A DNA stretch of 47,479 bases from NCBI RefSeq assembly GCF_000220395.1, contig NW_004086730.1, positions 1 to 47,479 on the forward strand. The letters are read 5' to 3'. The notes under the pieces are model-generated. The model did no database searches. It had not been told where the DNA came from and was given only the letters and a program-made list of their open reading frames with translations. This DNA comes from Ichthyophthirius multifiliis. Lineage: Eukaryota; Ciliophora; Oligohymenophorea; Hymenostomatida. The position numbers and the translations under genes are program-made. This document shows, in pieces, positions 21,181 through 33,214 of this stretch (positions are counted from its first letter, which is position 1; each line of letters starts with the position of its first letter).

Positions 21181-23284
21181 TCAAATAATTAATCCTGGTT
21201 ATAAAGTACTATTGTATTTGCTATTTTAAGTCTTATAATTAGTTAAAACTTAATTACTTACTGTTTAAATTGGTGTTTTCATTTTATAAGGAGCCTATTC
21301 AAGTATAAAGACAGGTTATTACACTATATTTTCTTATATAATTTAAGGTTATTATTATAATATAGTCCTACTAGAAGTCATAACAGAAGCAGGGGATACT
21401 AAATAAGCTTTTTTCGCTAGATTAGAAACAGGATTAATTATACTTTATTAAATAATAGGAACTACAACTTAATGTGGTTTTTGAACAATTTTATTTGGAA
21501 TCATTTAAGGTTATTATATCATTTATTGTTACAATATTATTTAAGGTTATTGTTATATTATTTAAGGTTATAATATTGAACTTTAAAGTAAAAGAGGTTA
21601 TAAAGGTTATGTTTATAATACATATAATTGATTTTGAGATTATTAATATTATTTTTAAGTCTGTTCTAGTTATTATTATTGCTATTTTTTTTCTAAAGTA
21701 TCATTTTATATACTATTTAAGATTTATTTTTAATATTATTCTTATTTAAATTATTTTATAGTTGAATCTATATTATTATTTTATTCGTTATTAGTATTTA
21801 ATCTTTGGGAATTTTAAATATTTACTTTAGAAGCTTAAATATCATTTTAGTAATTTCTTAGTGTTTTCATTAACTATTAATTTTGGATTTTTAACTCCCT
21901 GTTTTCTTTTATAATATTATCATGTTTTTGTTATTAGATTAATATTTACTAAATTTTCTTATTTTGGTCTTCTATAGTTGTTTCGTCTTATATTATTTTA
22001 ATAGTCTAGTAATCTTATTATTCATTTATTATACTTTTCTTTATTTATTTTTGAGTTTAATTAATTTATTAATTACTAAAAATTTTATTATTATTATTAG
22101 TATTATTTTAAATAATACTATTATTATTTTATTATTATTAAATATTACTGTTTTATGTATTATTTAGTTATTAATTTTTATGGTTTTAATTTATTAATGA
22201 ATATTAAGTTTATATTTCATTTTTATTATTTAATATTGATTATTATGTTTTAAAATCATTATTATATTCATTATATGTATCATTTTTTTTTTAATTTTTA
22301 TTTTCATTTTCAAAATTCGAATATTTGGTATTTCTACGTGGAGTATTTAGACCTTCTTCATATATATGAGAATCTGCATTTTTTTGGAAAATACTTTATT
22401 TTCCATCTTTTTTATTTGTGATATTTTAATTTAATTAAACCTTAATTGTTTCGGTTTTTTCCTTACTATGTATTAAATATGAATTTTTAAAGTCTAAATT
22501 TTCTGAATTTTTTTTTAAGGTTTGTCTTTATTAAATATACTGTATAGAATTTAAAAGAAGTTCATAAAATTGAATATAGTTAATTTACCAGTTTTTCGAT
22601 TTTACTCTTTTTAATAAAAATTCGAATTCTTAATATGTAAATGGAATATTATAATTAGTATAAAATTAATGTAAATTTCCATAATCTATTTTTCCTTTAT
22701 TTTCTTTATCGATTTCTTCGAATAGTTATTATATATATATTTTATCATTTTATAATACTGACTATATTTTTTTTTATATATATATATGTATATTATTTTA
22801 CTTTTAAATACTCTGTATGGTTTAAAACATCGTAGTTTATTAAAAAAATACTCTCAATTGCAAACATGCATCTTTATGATAAAGTTTTGGATTATTTATC
22901 ATCTTTTTCTTTTACAAGAGGAGCGTTTTAAGGATCAAAATCAAGAATTTCGAGGAAAGAATAAATATCGAATTCGTCATTTTTATTTGCGTATTTTAAA
23001 AGTAAGGCTTAGACTTGTTCATCGATGGGATTTTCATCATGCTTTTTAAAAAAATTAATTAGAGTTTAGGATTTTAGGATTTTCCTTGGGTTATATGACA
23101 TACAAGAGTACCATTTAAATTCTTATTTGGTAGCATTTTAGGTAGAATATGTTTCTATCAATAATTTGAAAGCCTAAGTTGGGCAGAATTCGTTGAATGT
23201 TTTTAAGTATTATTAATGTTTTAGTATTTAATTACATGCTTCTATTTCTGAATTCAATATATCAATTAATAATTCTTACAACAT
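21181..23284 (-). CDS. EF-hand protein with long Gln/Asn-rich tail
   Basis: Exons 22802-23284 and 21181-22761 total 2064 nt (687 residues plus TGA), separated by a 40-nt intron. The N-terminal 160 residues are helical and unrecognised (MLQELLIDILNSEIEACNQ...). After the intron an EF-hand is visible, LFEEIDKENKGKIDYGNLHQFY, with acidic/polar loop residues D-K-E-N-K-G-K-I-D, followed by a second, weaker helix-loop pair (FEFLLKRVKSKNWQINYIQFYELL). The last 430 or so residues are Gln/Asn-rich; near the C-terminus a short repeat ILQPQIIQQQ / QPQIILQQQ / QPQMIPN recurs. Calcium sensing is plausible for the first loop only. The tail's low complexity makes any partner unpredictable. Confidence 0.75.
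21480..21610 (-). repeat. Tandem coding repeat QPQII-Q(n)
   Basis: The minus-strand unit (TAACCTTAAATAATAT with variants) occurs four times or so in about 130 bases and again near 21340. It encodes QPQII/QPQMI followed by Gln runs in the tail of the EF-hand protein. Confidence 0.6.
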
Positions 23285-23614
23285 TTTTTTATATATATAT
23301 AAATAAATATTATTTTATTTAATATTATAGTATTTTTTTTAAATTTTATTTTAATGTTTTAATTAAGTTATTTTTTTTAAACAAAATAAATTAAATAATT
23401 TAAATTAATTAAAAATGCAAATTTTTAGATAAATTTAATTGACGAAAAAGAATATTTATAAAATATAAATATATATATATATATTATACTTATGTTTATA
23501 TAATTATATTTATTTAAAATAAAATAAAATATTTTTATAATAATATTAAAATACAATATAATAAAATTAAAAAAAATATAATTAAATATAAGATTGTTAT
23601 TAATAAAAAAAATA
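23285..23614. other. AT-rich spacer, upstream of the EF-hand gene
   Basis: Contains TA/TTTA tracts (23290-23330, 23467-23485). No feature is recognised beyond the presumed promoter and the RPB2 3' flank. Confidence 0.4.
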
Positions 23615-25091
23615 TCAAACATAATTCTTCTTATTAATTTTAACCATAATCCTAGGCACAATATGCATAGCCATAAGTTCTTAAATAAGTTACTTAGCTG
23701 CATAAGGTAAAAACACCTAAACAATTTTATAACTATTCTTTTTTTTCTAATCACTACTTTCCTAACAACCTTTACAAATATATTAATGATCTGTTAAATT
23801 AGCACTTGCAATTAGTCCGCATTCTGAACACACATGAACTCTATATTAATCAGAAACACCAAAAGTTCTTTCTTTTAAAAAATTACTAGTGCCTAATAAA
23901 AAATAAAAAAATATTAACATATATGTATATATATATATAATATACCATGTGCTATAATACAATCTCTTTCCATTTCACCAAATCTAAGTCCCCCCCCTCT
24001 GGATCTACCATGTGTGGGTTATCTAGTAATAGCTACAACTGGTCCTCTTGCTCTTGAGTACATTTTATCATCTACTAAATGTCTTAGTCTTTAATAATAG
24101 GTGGGTCCGAAGTATATTTAGGTAGTCAGTCTGGAACCTGTATAAGGGTTATATAAGACCTCGTTTCCGTATTTTTAATAGCCATGTGTATGTAATTCAG
24201 ATGCTATATCTTAAAGTTTTAGACCTGAGAAGGGAGTAGCGTCTCCCCATATACCTTTGAGGGCTGAAAGTTTGGAGTTTAAGCCTTCTATCATATGTCC
24301 TATAGTCATTCTAGAAGGAATACAGTGAGGATTAATAATTAATTCGGCGGGGATACCTTATATATTAAAAGGCATATCTTCTCCTCTAATAGTCATTCCT
24401 ACAGTACCTTTTTGACCATGTCTTGAGGCAAACTTATCTCCTATTTGTGGGATTCTATTAGATCTAAGCTTGACTTTTACAATATAAAAACCGTCTTTAT
24501 CCTCACTTAATATTACTGTGTCAACGTATCCTATTTCTGAACGTCTAGAACATAAAGATACGTCCTTAAATTATTTAAAGTTTTTGGATTTAAAATCTTA
24601 ACTTTCAGGAAGCTCAACTACTTTTCCCACTAAAATATCATCTCCAGTTACTTATGTTCCTGGCGCTAATTAATATTTCTATATATATATTAAAAATTAG
24701 AGTTTTACGTATAATTCCATCATAATCTAGTTTTAAGAAAGAATTACTATTAGGAATTACTGTTTTATTTTAATCAGGAAAGCATATTGTTTCTTTTATT
24801 GAAAAAGCTCCCATTTCTTCTTTTTTTTCTTAAGTCTTATATGTCCTAAAAAAGGCAGATCTAAATAAACCTCTGTCAATAGAACTTTAGTTCATTATAA
24901 TAGAATCTTCTTAATTATAACCAGTAAAGCAAGCAATAGCTACAATAGCATTTATACCAAAAGGAATACTTTTAGAACATATATAATCATTAGATTTGCT
25001 TGAAGCCAAAGGAATTTAAGGATAATATAAAATATGAACAAGTGTATCGACTCTTAAATTAAAATTAGTAGAATTAAGTCCTGTAAAAAAA

Positions 25092-25166
<75 letters not shown>

Positions 25167-26458
25167 TAAATTATATTTTTACCCATAGCTTATTTTCCCA
25201 TAGCTGATTATAAAGTATTTCTTGGCCCCTAATTATGATGACCAAATGGAATAATTGAAGCACATACACCTAAAATCATGGCTGGATGAATTTCGGAATG
25301 TGTAAAAGGCAAATCTTTTCTCAATTTTTCGGTTTGATAAAAATCGTTAATGTCAATAGCGATCATTGCTCCTTCTTCTTCTTCTACATCAAGAAATTCA
25401 ATAAATCCTTCCTTACAGAATTCAGAAAAAAGTTTATATTCTTTTACATCACCAGAATTTATTTTCTCTTCTTGAATCTATATATATTTATTTATATCTT
25501 ATTTTGTTATTTTTAATTGACGAGTTTAATAATTTTCTACAATAAATAAAGGTCTCATACATCTTCCACTATCTGTATATATTCTTAAAGAAAATTATAC
25601 AATGTATATATTAAAAAATATAAATATATATTATATTTACTTAATTTCTTTATTTATGATATCTCGAACAACTGAAAGTCCTTTAAGTTCTTAACTAGTT
25701 CTAGTTTTTTTAATAAAACTAACTAAATCATCTGGTTTATCTGTAAAACCAAACCAATTTCCATTATAGAAAACTTTAGTTAATTTAGGAATATCATCAA
25801 ATGAAATTTATGAAATATCAAAAGGCTTAACTTCTTCTTAGAAACTTTCCAAAAACTCCAAAAAGTTTTTATTATCACCTTCTGAGAATCCTAAAGAAAC
25901 CTAAGCCATTAAAGCCATATTTTTTACCATCCCTATTTTCTATCCTTCTGGTGTTTCTGCAGGACAAATAAGCCCATAATGTGTATTATGAAGTTATCTA
26001 GGTTTTGCTAGTTTAGCTGCACTCTTCATTGGGGCATTTACTCTTCTCATATGAGACATCGTAGCAAATAAGGAAGTATCTCTCTTCAAAACTTAAGCCA
26101 CGCCAGTTTTAGCCACTTCTCCGTCGGCAGTTTAGCCCCAATTTCCAGTTGCTAGAGCAAGTCTCAAAGAGTCAGAAATAAGACGGTGGTCAAATATGTC
26201 TTCTCGTAAAGAAAATTCATTGTCAGGTTCTCGAAGGGTCTTATTTATCTTTTCTTAAAGTTAATTTTTAGCTCTACGAAGGAATAAACGAAGTCTTTCT
26301 TTAAATAATTAACTCATTAAAGTGCCTGCCATATCTAATCTTTTTTTACCATAATGATCACGGTCATCTTCTGAAGTTTTTCCTAAAGCAGCATTTAATA
26401 ATTTTTATATCTTTTATATAAATAAATATATATATTTATATATATATATATATATATT

Positions 26459-26497
<39 letters not shown>

Positions 26498-27806
26498 TAT
26501 ATAACAATATTTACCATATATCCTACAAAAAAAGCTTTTTAATTAAATGATTTTTCATCAAGACCTACATGAGGTAATAAATATTAACAAAGTACTTCTT
26601 TTGCAATTTTAATAGATTCTTATCTAGAAACACTTCTGTTAGAAGATTTAATTCTTAGTCCTATATATTATAGTGCGGATTCTTAATGTTTACATTTTGA
26701 GGCTAAAAGAAGAGATTCTCTTAACATTTCCATCATTCCGGCATTATTTTTATCTTTTAGGTCATAAAAAATATACTCCATCATTTTTTTCTCTGTTTAT
26801 ATACTAAGGGCTTTAAATAAAAGAAATATAGGAATATCATCATTTACATATTTGCATCTCCAAAAAAGCTAATATTCATCATTTTTCTTTTTTAATTTTA
26901 ATGTAAATTTACTCTATATTGCCGTAGCTTTTTCAGGAATAGATCTTACCTTTATATATATATATATATATAGTATAGTATTTTTTATATATCTATATTT
27001 AAATACTTCAGCAATCCAAGGCATTCTTTCATCTTTTTATTTAAAAACATAAACAAAATTAAAAGCCATTCTTTCTTAGGCAACAACGACTTTTTCTGAA
27101 CCTTTAATAATAAAATATCCTCCTTAATCATATTAACATTCTCCATTTCTAATTTTTTATTCTAAAGTAAGTCCACTTAGACTACATTATTTAGATTAAA
27201 CCATAACAGGCATTACGCATAAAGTAATAATATTTTTATTAGGATCTCCTATTTATTCTTTATCAACTTTCTTTGAAATCGGATCTAAAGTTTCCTTTAC
27301 AAATTTTATTGGAATTCTTATTTCTACGCAATAATCTAAATCACTAATTCTTGCTGTCATAGGGTATATTTTTTAAGGTCCTCCTTTATAAATTAAATAT
27401 TTTTTTAATTAATATATACTTATTTATATATACTTAAATCTGCATCTTTAGAACTATTCCTCCATCTAGTTTTTTAATGAATTAATTTAATTGGATATTA
27501 TACTTTTTAAGGTTTTTCAAAAGAAAAAACATATGTAGTATTATTAAAGTCTTTATCATTTTTATGGTCTAATTTGTAAAGATTTTAACGCTTTATTCTA
27601 ATGTGTTGTTCTTCCATTATATGTGGGATGGATTCTATAAACGCATCATAGGAATTTATTTATTATGAACATAAACCGTTTTCTTTAAAATAAGAGTCTA
27701 TTATTTTCCAACAATCATTTTAGTCTAATTCTTGGATGTCATTTTGGTCTGATTTCATATCTAAAAAATCATTATCTGAACTGTTTATTTAAAAACTATT
27801 GTCCAT
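23615..27806 (-). CDS. RPB2: DNA-directed RNA polymerase II subunit RPB2
   Basis: This is the second-largest subunit of Pol II, forming one side of the catalytic cleft. The N-terminus [24 protein letters not shown] matches the family start. Visible blocks are EKVVVAQERM after [20 protein letters not shown]-like LALATGNWG (near 26140), [17 protein letters not shown] (hybrid-binding), [82 protein letters not shown], and the C-terminal zinc site ([11 protein letters not shown]...ICKGC) ending in [20 protein letters not shown]. The DQGGYF and AQERMA stretches fit Pol II rather than Pol I or III. At least seven introns interrupt it, several pure (TA)n (about 25094-25163, 26403-26515, 26953-26971). 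One 3' intron is 23893-23945. All expected regions are present, so it should be functional. Confidence 0.92.
25094..25163 (-). repeat. (TA)n microsatellite in an RPB2 intron
   Basis: About 35 uninterrupted TA units lie inside an intron of RPB2, one of the longest pure tracts in the window. Confidence 0.85.
26434..26495 (-). repeat. (TA)n / (TTTATA) tract in an RPB2 intron
   Basis: An interrupted TA tract within the intron at about 26403-26515. Confidence 0.75.
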
Positions 27807-28430
27807 ATTATATTTATTTTATAATTATTAAATATATTTGTATATATAAATATATGTATTTTATTTAAAAAATTTGTTTATAGTAATTTATTTTTTAATT
27901 AGTAAAATCTTTTTTATTTATTACACAAAAAAAAAAATCTTTTAATTTATTTTGAATATTAATGCATATTTAATTTAGATTATGAATATTTATATAAAGT
28001 AAACATTTTTTTTAATGTATTCTTAATTTTATTAATTAATAACAATATTTATTAAAATAATTTTTTTATGCATTTAAAAGAAATTTTTTAAGATAATAAT
28101 TAAAAAAGACACAAATAGAAATAAAAAATTTATTTAAATATAAATCATATTCTATATTATTTTATTTTTTAAATAAAATAATTTTTTATATTCTTATTTT
28201 GTAAAAATGAAAATCTTTCTTTATACTTTTAATAAAATAATATTTAGTATTCTATTGTTTGTAAATATATTAATTATTATTAAAAATAATAATTATTTAA
28301 AATAAAAAAATTAAAATATAAAAATAGGTTAATAATAGATTATGTATTTTAATAGATATATGTTTACTAATTATGTTTTAAAAATAAATATAAAATAAAC
28401 ATTATAATATATATATGTAAATATATTATT

Positions 28431-28472
<42 letters not shown>

Positions 28473-29430
28473 TATTAAAATATATATCTATATAAATATC
28501 TATATTTTTTTTCATTTATATTTTTAAAGTAAAAAAATATAAAATAATTTTATTTTTATTAATTATTTTATATATTATTCACTTTTTTATATATATATTT
28601 AACATTATATTTTCAAATAATAAATAAAAATTATTATTAAAAAATTACTATTTTAAAATTTATAAATATTTTTGTTTTTATGAAATAATAATTGTTATTA
28701 ATATGAAATATATTTTTTATTTTGATATATTTTTTTGAATATATTCTAATTATTTATTAATTTATTAAAGTATATTAATTTTAGATTAGATTTCATTAGG
28801 CTTTCTTTCTTCTTTATCGCTTTATTAAATGTTTTATTAATTTTATTTTATTTTTTTTCTTTTGTCTATTAAATGTTATTTTTTTTTTTATAAAATTAAT
28901 ATATGTGTCTAAAATAATTTTAATTTAATAATATGAAAATCTTTAAATATATAATAATTTTTTTTTTAAATAAATTTACTTTAAAATTTTTTAATATATA
29001 AATATTTGTTTTTAAAAATGTATATTTAAAATTCTAAAATATATAATTATAAATATAATTAATATTAATACTAAATGATTTATTACATTAAATTCAAAAT
29101 TAAAAAATAATCATATACTAAAACAACTAATTGTTATCAAATAATTATCTAATAATAAATTTTTTATATATTACTGTTTTCATTTATAAGTTTTGCACCT
29201 TGAAAATAAACTAAAAACAATAAATAGTTATAAAAGTATTAAAAATAGGCTATTTGGATTAAAACAAAAGCTTAAAAATATTCTAAAATTAAATATAAAT
29301 TTTAAAAATATTAAAATAATTTGACTTTATTCAATAAATACATGATTTTTCTAATAATTAATAATTATAATATATCTCAATAAATATTTGTACAAATAAT
29401 TAAACTATTATATTTTTCTTTTTTTATTAA
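27807..29430. other. Gene desert with TA tracts
   Basis: Mostly A/T homopolymer mix; TA tract at 28437-28466. A minus-strand stretch near 28720-28880 (including NIQQSDKEERKPNEIQSKIN) has mildly protein-like residues but two competing frames and no recognisable start. No gene is called. Confidence 0.4.
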
Positions 29431-30110
29431 AATTTTAGTTATAAAACAATACTATTTTTAATTATACATTTATTAATTTAAGTTTAAAAACAAAAAACAT
29501 GATTTGAAGTCCCTTGGGTATGTTTTAGTATATTATTTAAAAGGGAATTTAGCTTGTTAGGGCTTAAATAGAATAAAAAAAAGGAATTATATGATTTAAA
29601 AGAAATTACTTCTATATAAAAGTTAAAAAGTATGTCTTAGTGTTTGATGTAATTTTATTAATATATAAAAAAAATTGGGTTTAGATAAAAACTAGATTAT
29701 GAATAAATACGAATTTTTTAAGATTAAATTAATAATTAAGTATAAATATGATAATAATGGGATTTATAATTGGATAATTATAAATGAATAAATATACAAA
29801 TAATTTTTTTATATATATTTAGTAATTAAAAAAAATATCATTTAAAAATATTTAAATAAAAAATAAATAAATATAAAATACAAATTTAATTATATTTAAT
29901 AAAAATACATAAGAAATTTAATTAGAACTAAAGTAAAAAAAAAAATATAAGAATTATATTGAAAATTTATTAATTTTTAATTATTAAAATTAATGGAAAT
30001 TGATATAAACTAAAACCATTTTAAAGAAAATTTAAGCATAGATAAAAGAACTAATATAAAAAAAAAAATTATAAAAAATAATACCAATTCTAAACATATG
30101 AATATATATA
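29431..30110 (+). pseudogene. Casein kinase 1-like relic
   Basis: Plus-strand fragments align in order with the C-lobe of CK1 kinases. NTIFNYTFINLSLKTKN parallels the NLTGTARYASIN..LGIEQSRRD region; DLKSLGYVLVYYLKGNLACQ parallels DLESLGYVLVYFLRGxLPWQ; then GLNRIKKRNYMIQKKLL; then FINIQKKLGLDKNQIMNKYE and KYKYDNNGIYNWIIIN parallel FxxYLxxLxFxDKPDYxYLR and GYxYDYIFDW. The first two pieces are out of frame by one base at 29487-29496, a TGA at 29643-29645 interrupts, and the Trp of PWQGL is lost. No N-lobe, ATP site or HRD is seen upstream. A Lys/Asn-rich stretch up to about 30110 may be the old C-terminal tail. Best read as a decayed copy. Confidence 0.6.
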
Positions 30111-30379
30111 TAAATATATATATACGGGTAAATGTATTATTTATATTTAAATTAGTTTTTAGGCAAATACAATAAAAACTAAATTTTTTTAAAACGCTTC
30201 TATTAAAAATATATTTGTTTATATTATTGTTATGTAATATTATATGTAATAATATAATATTTTTAATTATTAAAAAAAATATATATATAATATTTTTTAA
30301 TTAAAATTTATATTTAATTAATAACTTTTTTAATTTAAAATTTAATAAAAGAATTAATATTTATAAAAAAATATAAAAA

Positions 30380-30936
30380 ATGGATCCTTTATTAAAATAA
30401 TTAAAAATAAAAAGTGGTTCTGTTAAAAGATTATAAAAAGAATTTATTTCATATTAAAACGAAGAAAAAAAATCAAGAGAAAAATTAGAAATTATGAAAA
30501 CATAAGGATTAGATGAATATGAAATTAAAAAATATGTATAAAAATATAGTATAATAAATAAATATTATTATATAAATATATAAATATATAAATATATAAA
30601 TATTTAAATATTTAAATATATATTTATTAATTAATTAATAAATATATAATAATTATATAATTATAGACTGAGTTTTTAGAAGAAACATAATCTGTATTAC
30701 CTGGTTGTAAATAAAGATTATAAGATTCATTAAATGAAATTGTTTAATGGATGGTACTTTAATAATATATATATATTTTTATTTTATTTATTTATATTAT
30801 TTTTTTTTTATTGTTTTAATAGAATGAAAATGGTGATAGTTTTGTTGTAAAAGACTCAGAAGAAAAAGCTTAAGCTTAAGACATTATTTAATAAGCAAAT
30901 GAATTTTTGGAATAATAAAATAATATGGCTAATTGA
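30380..30936 (+). CDS. TBCA: Tubulin-folding cofactor A
   Basis: TBCA captures beta-tubulin released from the cytosolic chaperonin and passes it on in the tubulin folding pathway. Exons 30380-30535, 30667-30753 and 30823-30936 total 357 nt (118 residues plus TGA), the usual family length (about 110). The three-helix bundle is recognisable: MDPLLKQLKIKSGSVKRLQK (family start with IKxGxVKRL), EKLEIMKTQGLDEYEIKKY, TEFLEETQSVLPGCKQRLQD and KAQAQDIIQQANEFLEQ. Both introns are AT-rich and phase 0. It stands alone at the right edge of the desert. Confidence 0.9.
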
Positions 30937-31175
30937 TTAATATATAAATTTAATAATTTTAATGAATTTAATATTTATTATTATATTTAATTTTTTATAT
31001 TTATTTATTAAAATGAAAATATATTTTTTTTAATAACTAAAATTTATAAATTTTCCTTTTATAATTAATTTAATAATATAATTTTTTATAATTATTTTTA
31101 ATATTTTTGCTTTTAAATTATAAATAATTAAAAAAAATTAAATATTAATATAAGATATTAAATAATTAAAAAATA

Positions 31176-32625
31176 TCAATGTTTCTTTTAAATTTAATTT
31201 TTTAATTAATCAGCAACTCTATCAATGTATTCTTCAGTAGTAACATATTTATTTCTTGGTACACTAATAATGATATAAAAATAAATATAAAATTATATAT
31301 ATATATACTTCATAGTTCCTTCTATACAAATAGCCAAATCTTTAGTCATAACTCCTTTTTCAATAGTATCAACAACAGCTTTTTCTAAAGTTTTACAAAA
31401 GAAATCTAATTCTTTATTATTATCAAGTTTAGCTCTATGAGCCAAGCCTTAACTCCAAGCAAAAATCGAAGCAACTGAATTAGTAGAGGTTTCTTAACCT
31501 TTTTAATGTTATCTATAATGTCTAGTGACTGTTCCATGTGCAGCTTCGGCTTCAATTACATCATTTTCAGCTACTAAAACACTAGTCATTAATCCAAGTG
31601 ACCCATATCCTGTATAAATATATATAAAAAAATAAAAAATAAAAAATATACCTTAAGCTAAACAATCAGATTATACATCTCCATCATAATTTTTACATGC
31701 CCACATGAATCCTCCATCTGATTTAATCATATAGGCTACCATATCATCTATAAGTCTATGTTCATACCAAATTCCTTATTTTTCAAATAATCCTTTGAAT
31801 TCTTTTTAATAGATTTCCTCAAAAATATCCTTGAATCTACCATCATATGCTTTCAATATAGTATTCTTAGTAGATAAATACAAAGGAACATTTCTCTACA
31901 AAGCATATCTTAGACAACTATAAGCAAATTCCCTTATTGAAGAATCAGTATTATACATTCCCATACCTACACCACCACCTGGATAGTCAAAAACTTACAT
32001 TTTTTTCTAAGCACTGCCGTCTTTAGGGGAAAATATAATTTCGAATTTACCAGGTTAGTCTACAACGAAATCTGTGGCTCTATATTAATCGCCAAAAGCA
32101 TGTCTTCCTATTTTATTATATAAAATATAAATATATATCTTTATGAAGTTTATTTTTTTTAAAAAGGAAACCTATTATTATTGATTTTTTCCATTAAGGG
32201 ATCAATTTAGGAATGTTTTTACAAAGAATGGGTTCTCTAAATACTGTTCCTCCGATGTGATTTCTGATTGTTCCATTAGGTGATTTCCACATTTTTTTTA
32301 ATTTGAATTCCTTTACACGGGCTTCGTCAGGGGTTATAGTAGCACATTTTATACCAACTTTTGTTTATAATATGGCCTCGGCGGCATCTAGTGTTACTTT
32401 ATCGTCAGTAGCATCTCTATGTTGGATTCCAAGGTCATAATACTTAATTGGAAGGTCGAGGAAAGGGAAAATAAGCTTGTCTTTTATCATTTTCCAGATT
32501 ATACGGGTCATTTCATCGCCATCAAGCTCGGCTACAGGGTTTTTTACCTTAATTTTTTAGAAATAGGCAGATGATTTATAGGAAAGAAAAGCTTTTTGGG
32601 TTAATTAGGAAGTGGATTTGAACAT
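31176..32625 (-). CDS. NADP-dependent isocitrate dehydrogenase, probably mitochondrial
   Basis: This oxidatively decarboxylates isocitrate to 2-oxoglutarate with NADP. Exons 32172-32625, 31652-32107, 31309-31609 and 31176-31263 total 1299 nt (432 residues plus TGA). The leader [20 protein letters not shown] is basic, Ser-rich and acid-free, like a mitochondrial presequence. Core motifs of the eukaryotic dimeric type are [97 protein letters not shown] (signature) and [18 protein letters not shown]. The usual end (YIDRVAD) is followed by ten extra residues (QLKNQIQKKH) because TAA is sense. All substrate residues appear intact. Confidence 0.93.
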
Positions 32626-33214
32626 ATTTTTATGTTATTTTTTATTTTTTATTTTTTATTTTAATGTTTTTTTTATTTATTATTATTAAATATTTTATAT
32701 TGAAAAATTCTTTTTAATATATGATTTCTTTTTATTTTTTTATTGAAGTATTTTAATATGATATCAAATAAAAATAAAAAAAATCAAATTTATTTTTTAT
32801 TTTTATTATTTAATAGAGGTTTATATTTTAAATTTATAAGATTTTTTTAGTTTATTTTAGTTTTTTTTAATTTTTTTTTATATTTAAGATATTTTAATAA
32901 ATTTTTATTAATTTTAATCAATATAAATAAAATTAAATTATAATATCTTAACAAAAAATTTTATTTATAAATATTTTTATTATATTACAAACATTAATAA
33001 TTACTTAATTCAATATTATATATAAATATACATATATAATTTTTTTCACAAGAAAAAAATAATAAAACGTATTTTATTAATTTTCCTTTTTTTATATAAA
33101 AAATAATATTTAAATATTTGTTTATAATATTATATATTTTTTGAAAATAAATAATTATAAAAAAATACTATTAATACATTATTAAAAAGTTAATTTTATA
33201 TATAAATAAAAAAA
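32626..33214. other. AT-rich spacer between divergent genes
   Basis: Between the ATG of isocitrate dehydrogenase (minus) and that of the phosphodiesterase (plus); it presumably contains both promoters. No motif is recognised. Confidence 0.45.

Noticed and set aside
21300..21749. Plus-strand coding-like stretch (EAGDTKQAFFARLETG) and the ORFs at 21474 and 21964
   Set aside because: The minus strand gives one unbroken 687-residue frame with an EF-hand and Pro/Gln repeats, so the plus reading is a shadow.
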